From contig NC_061863.1 in assembly GCF_907164915.1 (NCBI RefSeq), forward strand, positions 4,394,340 through 4,458,339: a stretch of 64,000 nucleotides of DNA, written 5' to 3'. The translations under genes and the position numbers were made by a program. The stretch's first letter is position 1, and each line of letters begins with the position of its first letter. The DNA is from Impatiens glandulifera. Its lineage: Eukaryota > Streptophyta > Magnoliopsida > Ericales > Balsaminaceae. The notes below the pieces were generated by a model. The model saw only the letters and a program-made list of their open reading frames with translations, searched no databases and was not told where the DNA came from. Below, one piece after another: positions 1 through 11,589 of this stretch.

Positions 1-715
1 GTTATAGTAAAAATATAATGTTTTTTTACTAACATAATTTATTTATATTATTTTTAAATTAAAAAGAACTAACAGGATACTCAAAACCATAACCAGACCA
101 GGTTTTCAACTCAAAATACTTCTACAAACATTTATTATAATACAAAACTAACTTGTTTTTCCATTATCAAGACTTCATCCTAAAAAAAAAAGTTAGTGAC
201 CTAATCTATTATTTATTTAGAGATTCAATTAGGTTAGACTTGCACCAAAATATGGTTGTGACGGTGCATCAATACCATATTACTTACTCAATATGATATT
301 ACCCAAAATTTATACTCGAAAACTCGTCTCGTTAAAATAACTCAAACTTGAAAAACTAATAATGTTTGAAAAATTTAGGATTTTTAGGATTTCTAATATA
401 CATATTATATTATATCTTTTATAAAGTGAACTATAAATATAATTCTCAAACTCGATTACAAAATAAGTTACTATTCGAGTCGAGCTTTGAGTTATTTACG
501 AGCAACTTAACTAGTTTACCACCACTATTCCAAGACACACAATTTCATATAAATAAGGACTACATTGATAAAAATATAATCCATGGGGGGAGAATGAAGA
601 GGATTAAAGAATTTATGGGCATAATTATGGTGCATAGGATAACAATATGTGGCATCTTTATTATTCTATTTTAGTTTTGTTAAATGATTTTTTTCTGGTC
701 CTTTCACCAACGACC
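1..715. other. intergenic DNA upstream of the FKBP gene
   Basis: AT-rich, no supported gene. An open frame of about 100 codons at 366-674 has low-complexity composition (I, Y, F, N-rich) and no recognisable motif, so I do not call it. The last ~60 bases before the ATG at 716 probably hold the FKBP leader. Confidence 0.6.
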
Positions 716-2258
716 ATGGCTTCTTCTCTACAGAGCTCTGTGATAAATGGACATGGAATTGAGCATAATCCCTTCCATATCGCGAAACAGACGGTAAGAG
801 AAACAGTCCGGCGAGTTACCGTCGTTCTTCCGGCCGGAGACATTTCGAGAAGGTCCGCCGTTCTCATTTCTGTTTTGCCTTTCGGTCTCATTTCTCTTCC
901 TCAGCCATTACTGGCTAGAGAAAGAAGAAACAGGAAGAAGATTCCGCTTGAAGATTATCTCACCAGCCGTAAGTTACTCTTCTCAATCTACTAATTTCTA
1001 GTTTCATTTCGTTATGAACATATGTAACTGTATTTGTTGATTCACTACATTGATTCTGTTATAGATTCAATTCTCAAGTTAGACCTAGAATCCTGTATCT
1101 GAATAGGAATTGTATCCATTGAATTCAATATCTAAGTTATTTCAGTAATGATCTGTAGCTGTAATCGATGAAGTATCTGTATAGAAACTGACGAATTGTT
1201 GATATTAAATATTATGATCTAGAATCCTGTAATGAATTGCTATAATAATTATGTGTGCGTTGATTAATCTTAGTAAGTGTAGCAGCTGAGGAATAGGAAT
1301 TGAAATTGGATCCAATGAATTCCATATCTAAACTATTTCAGTAATGATCTGAATCTGTAATCAATGAAGTATCTGTATAGACTGTATAGAAACTGACGAA
1401 TTGGTTGATATTACAACAGCGGATGGTCTGAAATATTATGATATAGAGAAAGGAAAAGGTCCTATTGCTGAGAATGGATCATCAGTTGAGGTTTGTGCAT
1501 ATATCATTATGAAAATGATAAGGTTTTATACTTGAATTGCTTCTGTATTCACTTTTCCATTCTGTTTAGGTTCATTTCGACTGCGTTTACAGAGGAATTA
1601 CAGTAATTTCAACCCGAGAATCCAAACTTTTGGCTGGAAACCGAAGTATTTCTCAGGTGTCTTACTTTTTGTGTTGACATTATGTAAATTGAATGTATTC
1701 GATTGTGTTTTTCAGCTCTTGACATAGTTTTAAATAGGCTTATGAGTTTAAGGTTGGATCTCCACCTGGTAAAGAAAGAAAAAGGGATTTTGTAGACAAT
1801 CCGAATGGACTTTTCTCAGCTCAGGCTGCACCTAAACCGCCTCCTGCTATGTATTCAATTATAGAAGGAATGAAAGTTGGGGGAAAGGTGAGAAAATGAT
1901 GTTCGACAAATTCGTATTAATTGTTTTTCTGAATTTGAGCTCGTTTCATTCATCTTCTACATTTTCTGTTTCAATCATAAACATGAATTCTCTATTTGGG
2001 TATGGCAAACATTGTTGCTTCATTCATGAACCTATTTTTGTAATTACAGAGGACTGTGATTATTCCACCCGAGGCTGGATATGGTCAGAGGGGATTGAAT
2101 GAAATTCCGGTATGATGTTTAATTATGCGAAAAAGAAGAATGACTATGGCTGCAGATAAAATGCTTATAGACTGTTTTGCAATTTGATTGTGCAGCCTGG
2201 AGCTACATTTGAGCTTAATCTAGAGCTTCTGAAAGTGCTTCCCCCAGATGGAAAATAA
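716..2258 (+). CDS. FKBP18: FKBP-type peptidyl-prolyl isomerase, thylakoid-lumen targeted (FKBP18-like)
   Basis: Six exons with GT-AG introns: 716-968, 1420-1490, 1570-1656, 1738-1887, 2050-2109 and 2196-2258. They total 684 bases, giving 227 residues, close to the ~230 expected for plant FKBP18. The N-terminus is a bipartite transit peptide: a Ser/Arg-rich stretch, then a twin arginine (R45-R46), a hydrophobic run to about residue 66, and L-A-R-E as a likely lumenal processing site. This predicts Tat import into the thylakoid lumen. The FKBP fold covers about residues 105-225, with VHFDCVYRG, GMKVGGKRTVIIPPEAGYG and PPGATFELNLELL as landmarks. Family knowledge: lumenal FKBPs are proposed folding or assembly factors for photosynthetic complexes, and several may lack strong isomerase activity. 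The start at 716 is the first ATG that gives this transit peptide; an in-frame ATG at 647 would add an implausible hydrophobic leader. Gene assignment is by remembered similarity. Confidence 0.88.
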
Positions 2259-2867
2259 ACATAAGTAACTGCTCTAATTGTAGATTTATGCAAATTGAAT
2301 TATCTTCGATGAAGATTGATTAGGGTTTATTATACCCTTTTTATTGAGGAACCTTCCATTACTCGGTTTGTTGTGATTTAAAGAAAAAATGTCTATTTTT
2401 TTCGTTTACTTAGTTACAGATATAAAGATGTCGAGATTCTCTTGTTTTCTAGATGTATCGGGCCAATTTTTGTTTTCTTAGTAGGTGTGATCGAGGTTTA
2501 TTCTCCAGCGTAACTATTACGACTCCAGACATGACCTTGATAGACATGAAAAATTAAATTAAATTTGATTCTCATTCTCTTTTGAATTGAAGTTTATGGT
2601 TTTTGTTGTTTCAAAGGTTTTAGGAGAAAATGCAATGAGTTTGAATTTAAGGGACAAAATCAAAGTTAAGGGACTAAATTACAAATATTATCTTTGTGTG
2701 TTTAATTTTTGAATTTTAAGGACCAAATCAAAATTAAAGTAAAGTGTAGGGACTACATTACAAATATTATCTTTCTTTTTGATATTTGAATTGAACAAAT
2801 GTTTAAGTTTTTCTTATCTTCAGGGACCTGTTTGTAAATAATAAATAAATAAATTTGCTTTCACTTC
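2259..2867. other. FKBP 3' flank with a short imperfect duplication
   Basis: Holds the probable 3' UTR of the FKBP gene, then AT-rich spacer. Two imperfect copies of a ~70-base segment lie at about 2640-2700 and 2710-2775. Each contains 'gggacta', then a run ending 'ttacaaatattatcttt'. No gene seen. Confidence 0.6.
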
Positions 2868-3080
2868 ACCCTAATTGAAAGAGAAACCGCCGCCATCTCT
2901 CACTTTGAAGCCTCCGATCTAGGAAAGAGGAGGTTGAGACTTGAGAGAAGCCGCCGTTTCGTATTTCGTCGTTCTCTTCTACATCGCCGTCACCTGCTCC
3001 TCCTCCGTACGGCCGAGAGCTCACTCTGTCCAGATTCAGACTCCTTCGCTGTCTGTCGCTAGGCCAGGACCAGGACTCAG
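2868..3080 (+). other. probable untranslated leader exon of the tRNA methyltransferase gene
   Basis: This is a sudden GC-richer block, typical of a plant leader, ending in CAG followed by GTATTA (donor at 3081). The next acceptor that leads to a coding exon is TAG at 4061-4063, 15 bases before the methyltransferase ATG. The block has no ATG-initiated frame joining the coding exon, so I read it as a noncoding first exon. An open frame on the opposite strand (2866-3195) is taken as a shadow. The transcription start is not determined. Confidence 0.6.
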
Positions 3081-4063
3081 GTATTAGATATTCACCAATG
3101 CAAATCTCCATAGAATCGTAGATTCTGTTTGTTATGTTATTTGAGGTTAAACGATTGAATCTGATCTTTGTAGGTGTGAATGCACTACTCTCCATGATTT
3201 GTGTATGTTCTATATGATAGTTGGATTACACAATAGCAACTTTAATAGGTTTTAGCTGATTGATATGACTGTGATACTGATTACGGTTTCTGTGATTATA
3301 TTTGTATGTTTGTTATGATTTTTGTATGTTCTATATGACAATAGCAACTTTAATATCTTTTACCTGATTGATATGACTGTAATTACTGATTACGATCTCT
3401 GTGATTCTGTTTGTTATTGTATTTTGAGGTTAAATGGTTTTATTTGATCGTTGTAGGCTTAAATGAACTACTACATGATTTGTGTATGTTTTGCATGATA
3501 ATTGGATACACAATAGCAACTTTAGTAGCTTTTAGCTGTTTGATATGACTTTGATTCCTGATTACGATCTCTGTGTTTCTGTTTGTTATGTTATTGAGGT
3601 TAAATGATTGAATTTGATGGTTTTAGGTTTAAATGCACTACTATCAATGATTTGTGTATGTTCTTTATGATAATTGGATTACACAATAGCAACTTTGATA
3701 GATTTTAGCTGATAGATATGACTTTGATTCTGTTTGTTATGTTTATTGAGGTTAAACAATTTAATTTGATTGTTTAAGTATTAATGCTCAACTCTCCATG
3801 ATTTGTGTATGTTCTATATGGTAGTTGGATTACACAATTGCAACTTTTATAGCCTTTACCTGATTGATATGACTGTGATTACTGATTACGATCTCTGTGT
3901 TATGTTAATAAGGTTAAACGATTTAATTTGATTGTTTTAGGTTTAAATGCACTACTCTCCATGATTTGTGTATGTTCTGTATGATAATTGGATCACAATA
4001 GCAACTTTAATAGCTTTTACCTGATTGATATGACTGTGATTACTGATTACGATCTCTTTGTAG
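3081..4063 (+). repeat. leader intron built of about six ~160-bp tandem repeats
   Basis: The intron is almost wholly made of imperfect tandem copies beginning near 3140, 3310 (shortened), 3423, 3595, 3749 and 3911. Each copy runs through 'gaggttaaa', a TTTGATxxTTxTAG segment, 'catgatttgtgtatgttct', 'ggattacacaatagcaactt' and 'ttgatatgactgtgatt'. Most copies carry an acceptor-like pyrimidine-TAG, and the functional acceptor at 4061-4063 lies at the end of the last unit. The intron therefore probably grew by unit duplication, and cryptic acceptors are likely. Seen directly; the splice model is inferred. Confidence 0.8.
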
Positions 4064-4078
4064 ATTGGAGAAAGAAAG

Positions 4079-4840
4079 ATGTTAGGTAATGAAGCCAACA
4101 GTACATTTAGCAAGACAACAGGATTACCTCGTAAACGATTTTATCGAGCACGAGCACACAGTAATCCATTGAGTGACTCTCATTTTCCAGTTCCAATCTC
4201 ACCTTCCCAAGTTGATTACTCCGTTCATTATCCTCAACTCTTCCCTTTCTCCGATCAAAAAGCCATTGTTTCCCAAAAAATCCAGTTTGCTGACATTGGC
4301 TGTGGCTTTGGAGGATTATTGATCAGCCTAGCAACTCTGTACCCAGAAACTATCATGATCGGAATGGAACTACGAGATAAGGTAACAGAGTATGTCAAAG
4401 AAAGAATCCTAGCCCTAAGGGTTTCAAATCCAGGTCAATACCAGAATGTATCTGTGGTTAGAACTAATTCAATGAAGTACATCCCTAATTACTTTGAAAA
4501 AGGACAGCTTTCGAAAATGTTCTTCCTTTTTCCTGATCCTCATTTCAAGGAGAAGAATCATAGGCGTCGAGTGATCAGTATGCACTTGTTGGACGAATAT
4601 GCTTATGTTCTTAGTGTTGGAGGAATCATATACACTGTTACGGATGTGGAAGAACTTGGGGAGTGGATGAGAAAGTGTTTGGAGGATCATCCGATGTTTG
4701 AACCTTTATCGAACGAAGAACTGGAAGCTGATCCAGTTGTGAAGCTCTTGACTGTGGCGACTGAAGAAGGGCAAAAGGTTGCACGAAATGAGGGCCAGAC
4801 TTTTCAAGCCATTTTTCGACGCATCGTCCCATCTTTGTGA
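4079..4840 (+). CDS. tRNA (guanine-N7-)-methyltransferase (TrmB/METTL1/Trm8 family)
   Basis: A single uninterrupted coding exon of 253 residues, the usual length for plant and eukaryotic catalytic subunits. It uses S-adenosylmethionine to make 7-methylguanosine, classically at G46 of the variable loop of tRNAs. In eukaryotes it works with a WD-repeat partner (Trm82/WDR4), not present here. Visible motifs: the SAM-binding loop ADIGCGFGG (residues 71-79), MELRDK (96-101) for the ribose-binding acid, the family signature FPDPHFKEKNHRRR (151-164), GGIIYTVTDVEELGEWM (181-197), and the C-terminal TEEGQKV (228-234). No break is visible. The N-terminal ~35 residues are basic and flexible-looking, with no clear organelle signal. 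Expected in nucleus or cytosol. The start is the first ATG of the exon, 15 bases after the inferred acceptor. Confidence 0.93.
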   Translation: MLGNEANSTFSKTTGLPRKRFYRARAHSNPLSDSHFPVPISPSQVDYSVHYPQLFPFSDQKAIVSQKIQFADIGCGFGGLLISLATLYPETIMIGMELRDKVTEYVKERILALRVSNPGQYQNVSVVRTNSMKYIPNYFEKGQLSKMFFLFPDPHFKEKNHRRRVISMHLLDEYAYVLSVGGIIYTVTDVEELGEWMRKCLEDHPMFEPLSNEELEADPVVKLLTVATEEGQKVARNEGQTFQAIFRRIVPSL

Positions 4841-5836
4841 GTGGTACTCTTTCATGTGTTTTTTATGTTGCTTTTTTAGATGCTGGCAGAAACTCATTTT
4901 TGTTTAAGAATACATTCCTAATTTATCCCTAAATTATATAGTTGGAGGATCAGTTTTTTCTCTTTATTTTGATGTTACCCAAGAAAGTGTTATTTTGAGT
5001 TCATGATACATATAGAAGTGTGTGGTTTTAACTTGTTATTGAATAGAAGGGCAACTTGGCTCTTTTATATTTTTGGAGCGCAACTCGATGAAAAACTCGA
5101 GTAACACGATAGACATAGAGAAATTTTGTAAGGAATGATGAGTTATTTTAGAATTATGTTCTTTAGATTTTCATTTCACTCATTGAAAGACACCCTATTA
5201 AAATTTATACAAATTTTCTCTACTTGTTTTGTGAAATGTAAAAGTTTATACCATGTCTATTAAGAGGAAGAAATTTACCATATATTAGTTTAAATGAACC
5301 TTAGCTCTAAGTAAAAATAATGAGTGTAGTTAGAATTCAAATAAACTATTTTATTTATAAAAAAAAAGTCTACGAGAATTATTTTTTATTTTCTTTCTAA
5401 TTATAGTTTATTATTTGATATGTTCAATTTTTTAGTTATCATTTCAATTGATTGCTTCTTAGTGGGAATTAAATTTTGAGATGAATTGAAACAAATTTAA
5501 TTATTTAGCAAAATAATTTAAATTTTAAATAATTATACTAATATATTAATTTTAAAACATTTAATTATATATATTCGATTTAAAAATATTCAAATATAAT
5601 TCATTGATATATTTAAATTAGAGAAATTTGAATAGCTTTTGCAGCTAATATAGTATTATGTACTATTTTGTGACTAAATCAGGCCGCTATATTGTATAAA
5701 TTTGATCCTTATGCTATAATTGTATGTTATATATTAAACATAAAATATATACAAAAAAATAAAAATTGAAATGGTGAATATTTTGATAATAATATTTTTG
5801 AAACTCATGAATGGTGAATAAACCAATATATATATA

Positions 5837-5887
<51 letters not shown>

Positions 5888-8211
5888 CATTTACAATATG
5901 TAATTTTTACAATCTTAACTCAACCTAGTATATGTTTTCAAACAAAGTCAGTATACATCATAAATCCATTCACCTTTTATTTGTTTTCAAAATTGAAATC
6001 ATTGAAAATTTGAAAGTATATATAAACTAATATTTAATGTCTAATTTTTTTATTATATCCTATAATTTAAATTGTTAATTATTTTTTTTTCAATATTTTA
6101 TAATCACTTATATTATATATTTTTTTTATTAAGTTGTATTCTCTTATCAAAACAAAAAAATGATATATTTCCAATAAATACAATCAAACAAGCTTTAAGA
6201 CTGGTTTTGGTTAGACTTGGCTTATTTAAATTAACCTCGTATAAGTTTGATAAATATATTTAATAATATTTAACTTAGATACATACATTAATAATACAAG
6301 CTTATTTTTTTAAAACAATTAAATATATTTAATTTATTCAGTAAAAAAATTGTATAAGCTCAATTAATATAAAGATTGATGATGACATGAATGAAACTCA
6401 TCCATAATCTGACTGACGTTGACTCATCAATTATCTCTATATACTTATAAATATTATTATTATTATGTCTTTTTAATTTTGATTGATAATAATATAATTT
6501 ATATAGAATAAATTTATTTAAAAAAGAAACAGCCTACATGAAACAACTGACACCTCTTGTGTACTAGTTTTGAAGAATTGACCACGTGCACTTTAGAACC
6601 CTCTCGTATCTTTCTCTCTCATCTCTCCCAGTTATTATTTATTATTTTTTTAAGCCCCTCATTTATTTCCCAAACACGAGAACGTTGTCTGTTTCGAAAA
6701 TTATTTGACATTAGTTATTAAACCTAGTTTGATTCACATTATAATAATAATAATTATTATTATTATTATAAATTAATATAATATTTGTATGATATTTATT
6801 TCAATTTAAAATATTTTAAATGGATTATAGTTATTGTTAACTTAATTTTGATATCATTAGAATTATGTAATTTTTATTTTTATTATTTTTTAAAAATAAT
6901 ATAGAAATATATAATATTAAAATTAATAAAAATAATAATAATTTAATTTAATTTAATTGATTACTCATGAAAATAAAAATAAAAATAAAAACCCTCTTAA
7001 GGGTGGTGGCTTGAGTCTTATCATTTTAGACAAACCTCTCTACATTAGTTTTTACTGTTTATCAAATAAACTGAATAATTTAAGGAAATAAAATTAAAGT
7101 GGATGAATTAACCCTATGATTATTTAGCTATTATATTAGTTAGAGATAAATAAAAAAATTGGTAATAACACTTAGTTCAAATTATTTGAGATTTAATAAC
7201 ATGTTAATCTATTTTACATATATTCATCATTAAAATATTAAAATAAATTTTATTATATTATTAATTTTATTATATTCTTACTCTTAATCATAAAAGTAAT
7301 GAAGACAAATATTCAAATAATGAATAGTTGAGATAATCTTCTTCAATTTAAGTTATTGAAAAGTATATTATTTAAAGTTTGACTTAATGAGTATTCTCAT
7401 ATAACTTCAACCAAACAAGACCGAATGTATGTACAAATTGACCAATACTCATCCCAAAAAGAAGAATTCTAATATATGATAATAAATTATCTGTATTAAG
7501 AGATTATATTAAAAAAATGTATTTAATTCTTATAAATATCATACTAATAATTTGATTGATAATATGATTATATGAATTTAATAAATTAATTTAAACAAAT
7601 ATAGAGTATAATTGATAAGCACAATTAATTGAGTACACTATGAGTTTTATGTATTTGATAGAAATGTGTTTGTTAGAGAAGGGTCAACAAATTTATTAAA
7701 AAAAATTATTTGATATTATTTATGATTTTTTAAAATAAATTTTAATTTAATAAACTATTTATTTCTCTATTTTTTAAAAAATGGACAAAATTCACATTTA
7801 TTTACTAATTTTATTCATATTTTCTTTTTAAGTTTATCCCAATTTTTTTTTTACTTGAACTGTAATTCCTAGTTTATAAGTATGTTTAAATAGGTCACTC
7901 ATAACAAATGACTTAAATTTTCCAAACATTACCTCAAATTTAATTTAATTATTTTTTTTATTGTGAGTTTATTGATAAATCTTTATTTTATTTTTTATTT
8001 TATTTTTTATTTTATTTTTTTTTTATTTTTTTTTGGTGTAAATATGAATTTGAAAATGTATAGATCTTCTATTTAAATTTTAACTTTAATGTTTTTTTTG
8101 TACATAAATAATATTTTCTTATTATTTATTAACATGTCGATAAATTATTTCATATTAAATATATAAAAAAATTATTTATTTTATTTATAAAATGTTAATT
8201 ATCATTAGTTC
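4841..8211. other. AT-rich intergenic DNA, no gene seen
   Basis: Contains the 3' UTR of the methyltransferase, then long A/T runs, homopolymer tracts and a (TTTTA)n-like stretch at 7980-8030. A less AT-rich island at about 6540-6680 has a CACGTG core (~6583) and a pyrimidine-rich leader-like run, but no coding frame follows. Short open frames here (such as 6072-6263) have low-complexity composition and are not supported. Confidence 0.6.
5826..5882. repeat. (TA)n microsatellite
   Basis: Near-perfect TA dinucleotide run of about 57 bases, interrupted once by TATTATA. Confidence 0.9.
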
Positions 8212-8215
8212 AAAC

Positions 8216-9115
8216 TAGCATTTAGCCCGTGCATTTGCACGATTAATAATATAAAAAACCGTGAAAAAAAATTACGGATAATATTTTTAATTTTATTTTT
8301 AACCGTTTTAAATTTATGGGTGGGTTAACCCACAATCCGACCCAAGTATCCATTTACTCAACATCATTATATATATATATATAGATTAGTTAGTTAAAAA
8401 GTTGAACTATATTAATATTAAAATGTCCCGCGTTTATCAAATTTGATGTTAAATTTAATTTTACCTCTAACATTTTTTATTTTATTTTTAACCGTTTTAA
8501 ATTTAAAGGCGGGTCAACCCACAATCCGACCCAAGTATCCAAATTAACCACAACTCTCGACCCGGCAATCCGGACACTTTAAAAATTAAGCATCATTATA
8601 TATATATAGATTAGTTAATAAAAAGTTGAATTTATATTAATATTAAAACGTTCCGCGTTTATCAAATTTTGTGTTGAATTTAAAATATAAAGTCTTTATA
8701 GCCTAGTTGGTTAAAGAGTTGTACTTATTTTGTTAAGTTGCAAATTCGAAACATACCTCTAACATGCTCTCGACCCGGCAATCCGGACACTTTAAAAATT
8801 AAGCATCATTATATATATATAGATTAGTTAGTTAAAAAGTTAAACTTATATTAATATTAAAACGTCTCGCGTTTATCAAATTTGGTGTTGAATTTAAATA
8901 TAAAGTCTTTGTAGCCTAATTGGTTAAAGAGTTGTACTTGTTTTGTTAGGTTGCAAGTTCGAAACAAACCTCTAGCATTTTTAATTTTATTTTTAACCGT
9001 TTTAAATTTAAAGGCGGGTCAATCCACAATTCGACCCAAGAATCCAAATTAATCACAACTTTCGACCCGGCAATCCGGACACTTTAAAAATTAAGCATCA
9101 TTATATATATATAGA
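8216..9115 (+). repeat. tandem repeat array with tRNA-like Pol III promoter boxes (locus A)
   Basis: The array begins with ACTAGCATTTAGCCCGTGCA, which resembles termini of plant Helitrons. It continues as units of about 210-290 bp. Unit junctions are marked by 'gcatcatta(ta)n gatta' at about 8382, 8609, 8822 and 9114. Two units contain an A-box-like TAGCCTAGTTGG (8699-8710; TAGCCTAATTGG 8912-8923) followed ~30 bases on by a B-box-like AGTTCGAAAC/AATTCGAAAC (8743-8752, 8956-8965). Units share 'gggtcaacccacaatccgac' and 'gacccggcaatccggacact'. The same family forms the array at 18.0-19.2 kb. The unit looks tRNA/SINE-derived; whether it is transcribed is not visible. Confidence 0.75.
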
Positions 9116-9897
9116 TAAGAAGTTACTTATGACATATTAATTGCAAATAATACAAAATAACGTAGAAAAAATCAAAATAAATAGAAGAGAGTTAAATATT
9201 AATAATATAATAAATTATAAAAATTATAATTTCAAAAAAAAAAATTAAACAATTTTGAATTTTTTAGAGTGATTCCAAATACACACTTTTGTGAGTTTCA
9301 TGATAATAAACAAACAAGATTAATTCAAACAAATCAATACTGTGATTTCGAAAAAATCTCTAAAAATAAAATAATATATATATTAATTTTATAAGGTTGT
9401 AAAATTAAAGTTGACTATTCCATTTGTAGAAAGAAAAATTGAGTTTGAATTTATGACTGAAATTTGTTAATTATTAATGAGATGTGTCATTGTGTCCTAT
9501 AAATGACCCTATTTTGGTCGGGCTTTTGACTTTAGCAAAGTACAGTTGTCAGCTCTTGTTAGACATTATTTTTAAAAAATAAAATAAATTATAATTTATA
9601 TTAAGAATAACAAAGATGTTAACATTATTCCACCTTTTTATATTATTTTTTGACTTAATTAAATAAAATAGAAACATGTTTAAGTTACTAGTTGAATTGT
9701 AAAAAAAAAACCTCACACTATACTATTAATTAAACATCACCTTCTTATATAAATCTTTCAAATTCAACTTCTTATTCAAGTTTTCTTACTTAATTTCTCA
9801 TAATATTTAACCCTTTAATTTCAGTTATTCACAATATTTATTACATATCTTCTCATTATTAATAATGTAACAAATATATATTAAAAATAATGACACA
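9116..9897. other. AT-rich spacer, nothing recognised
   Basis: No coding frame, motif or repeat boundary that I can support between the tRNA-like array and the Mutator-like element. Confidence 0.55.
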
Positions 9898-10559
9898 GGG
9901 AGTGACTCTACGTGGATGCCAGCGTGAAAAAAATATATTTCATTTTCAAAAATCGAAACGCGCCATTAATGACTCTTTGTATTCCTATTAATCCCATAAC
10001 ATAACACACAACACGCCATTAATGACTCTTCGTATTCCTATTAATCCCATAACACACAAAACTATTGTGCGCCTATTGTCTAGAGATTCAAACCATAGCC
10101 ATTGTTCGCTTATCATCAAGAGATTCAAACCGTAGCCACCATTTACCCAGAGATTCAAAACCGTATCATTCTTTCAGTCGCCTGCGATTTTTGTTATACG
10201 TTTCCGTTTTCAATCTCTGTTCTACGTTTTCGTTCTACGTCAAGTTCCGTTCTTCAACCTCAAAATGGTAAGAAATGTTAATTCTTCTAAACTATTTGAT
10301 TACAATTGTGTGTTTAACTTGTGACCATCTGTGATGTTTAGGATTCAGATAAACAACTAGTGGTCTTTGATGCATCAAATAATAACGAAGCCAATAATAC
10401 TAATAACGAAGCAAGGAAGAGTCTGAACAAAGCAATGAATAGGCATAACGAATAGGAGAAGACTCAGAACAAAGCGAACAAAGCTAAGAAGATGAAGTTC
10501 TCTAACAACGATGAAAGATAGCAATCAATTAAAACGATTTAGACAGTGAAATGAAATGT

Positions 10560-11120
10560 TAGAAATGTTAGACAGTGATTGTTAAAAATGTTAGACTGCA
10601 TAACAGTTCATGATAAATAACATTACAGTTTATGTTAAATGACATTACAATTTAGGTTGAATGACGTTACATTTCAGGTTAAATGACATTATAATTTAGT
10701 TTTAAAAATATTACATTTCAGGTTAAATGACATTATAATTTAGTTTTAAAAATATTACAGTTAAGGTTAAATGTCATTACAGTTGAGGTTAAATGATATT
10801 AGTCTATTACAGTTCATATAAGACAATACATTTTAATTTATAAGATATTAAATTTTAGTTTATATTACATTTTAGTTTCAATAGCATTACAGTTCAGTTT
10901 TAATAATATTATAGTTCAGGTTAAAAATATTACAGTTCAAGTTAAATAACATTACAATTCAGTTTAAATGACATTACAATTTAGTTTATAAGACATTATA
11001 TTTTTGTTTAAATAACATTATAATTTGGTTTTAAAAATATTATAGTTCAGGTTAAATGTCATTACAGTTTAGGATCAGACATTGAATTTTAGTTTATAAG
11101 ACATTATATTTTAGTTTATT
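10560..11120. repeat. ~22-bp degenerate tandem repeat array (left arm of the MULE)
   Basis: Some two dozen imperfect copies of a unit like 'acattacagttcaggttaaatg'. Spacing is mostly 21-24 bases, with frequent deletions and substitutions. The same family recurs at 12700-13590. Confidence 0.85.
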
Positions 11121-11589
11121 ATTATTTTTTTTTTCAGTTTGAAGGTATATAAGAGGAAGAAAGCTTCTTCTAGGAGGAATCTTTCTTCACCCCACCCATA
11201 TTTCTTCTATTCTTGTAAGGTAACAAGTGTCATCTTCTCAAAACTTGATTGTCAAAACTTGATTGTAATGTTATCAAAATTAGATTGTCATTTTCTTTCT
11301 TTCACAGAGTCAAGGTAACTAAGATGAAGCTTTCTTCACCCGCCGCCCCGCTTATTCCATTTCCGCTTCTTCTATTCGTCCAAGGTAATAATTGTCATCT
11401 TCACAAAATTTGATTGTAATGTTCTCAAAACTTGATTGTCATTTTTCTTTTCTTTTATAGAGTCAATGTATCTAAGAGGAAACTTTCTTCACCTATCGCC
11501 CCCTCTTCTTTCATTCCCGCTTTTTCACCCCCGTTTTTTCACCCCCGCTTCTTCCATTCATTCATTTAGGGTGAAGTGTACATTTAATG

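Noticed and set aside
366..674. 102-codon open frame upstream of FKBP
   Set aside because: Low-complexity I/Y/F/N composition in AT-rich DNA, no motif, no splice context.
2866..3195. 109-codon minus-strand frame over the methyltransferase leader
   Set aside because: Overlaps the inferred leader exon and its donor; no recognised domain; best read as a shadow of the GC-richer leader.
4469..4897. Minus-strand frames antisense to the tRNA methyltransferase
   Set aside because: Shadows of a strongly conserved sense coding exon.
8698..8752. Functional tRNA gene
   Set aside because: A and B boxes are present but no cloverleaf acceptor stem pairing can be drawn and the unit is a repeat.
10065..10271. 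68-codon frame and a downstream Asn-rich frame (about 10341) in the MULE left part
   Set aside because: No recognised domain and soon interrupted; may be part of the decayed element but not callable as a gene.
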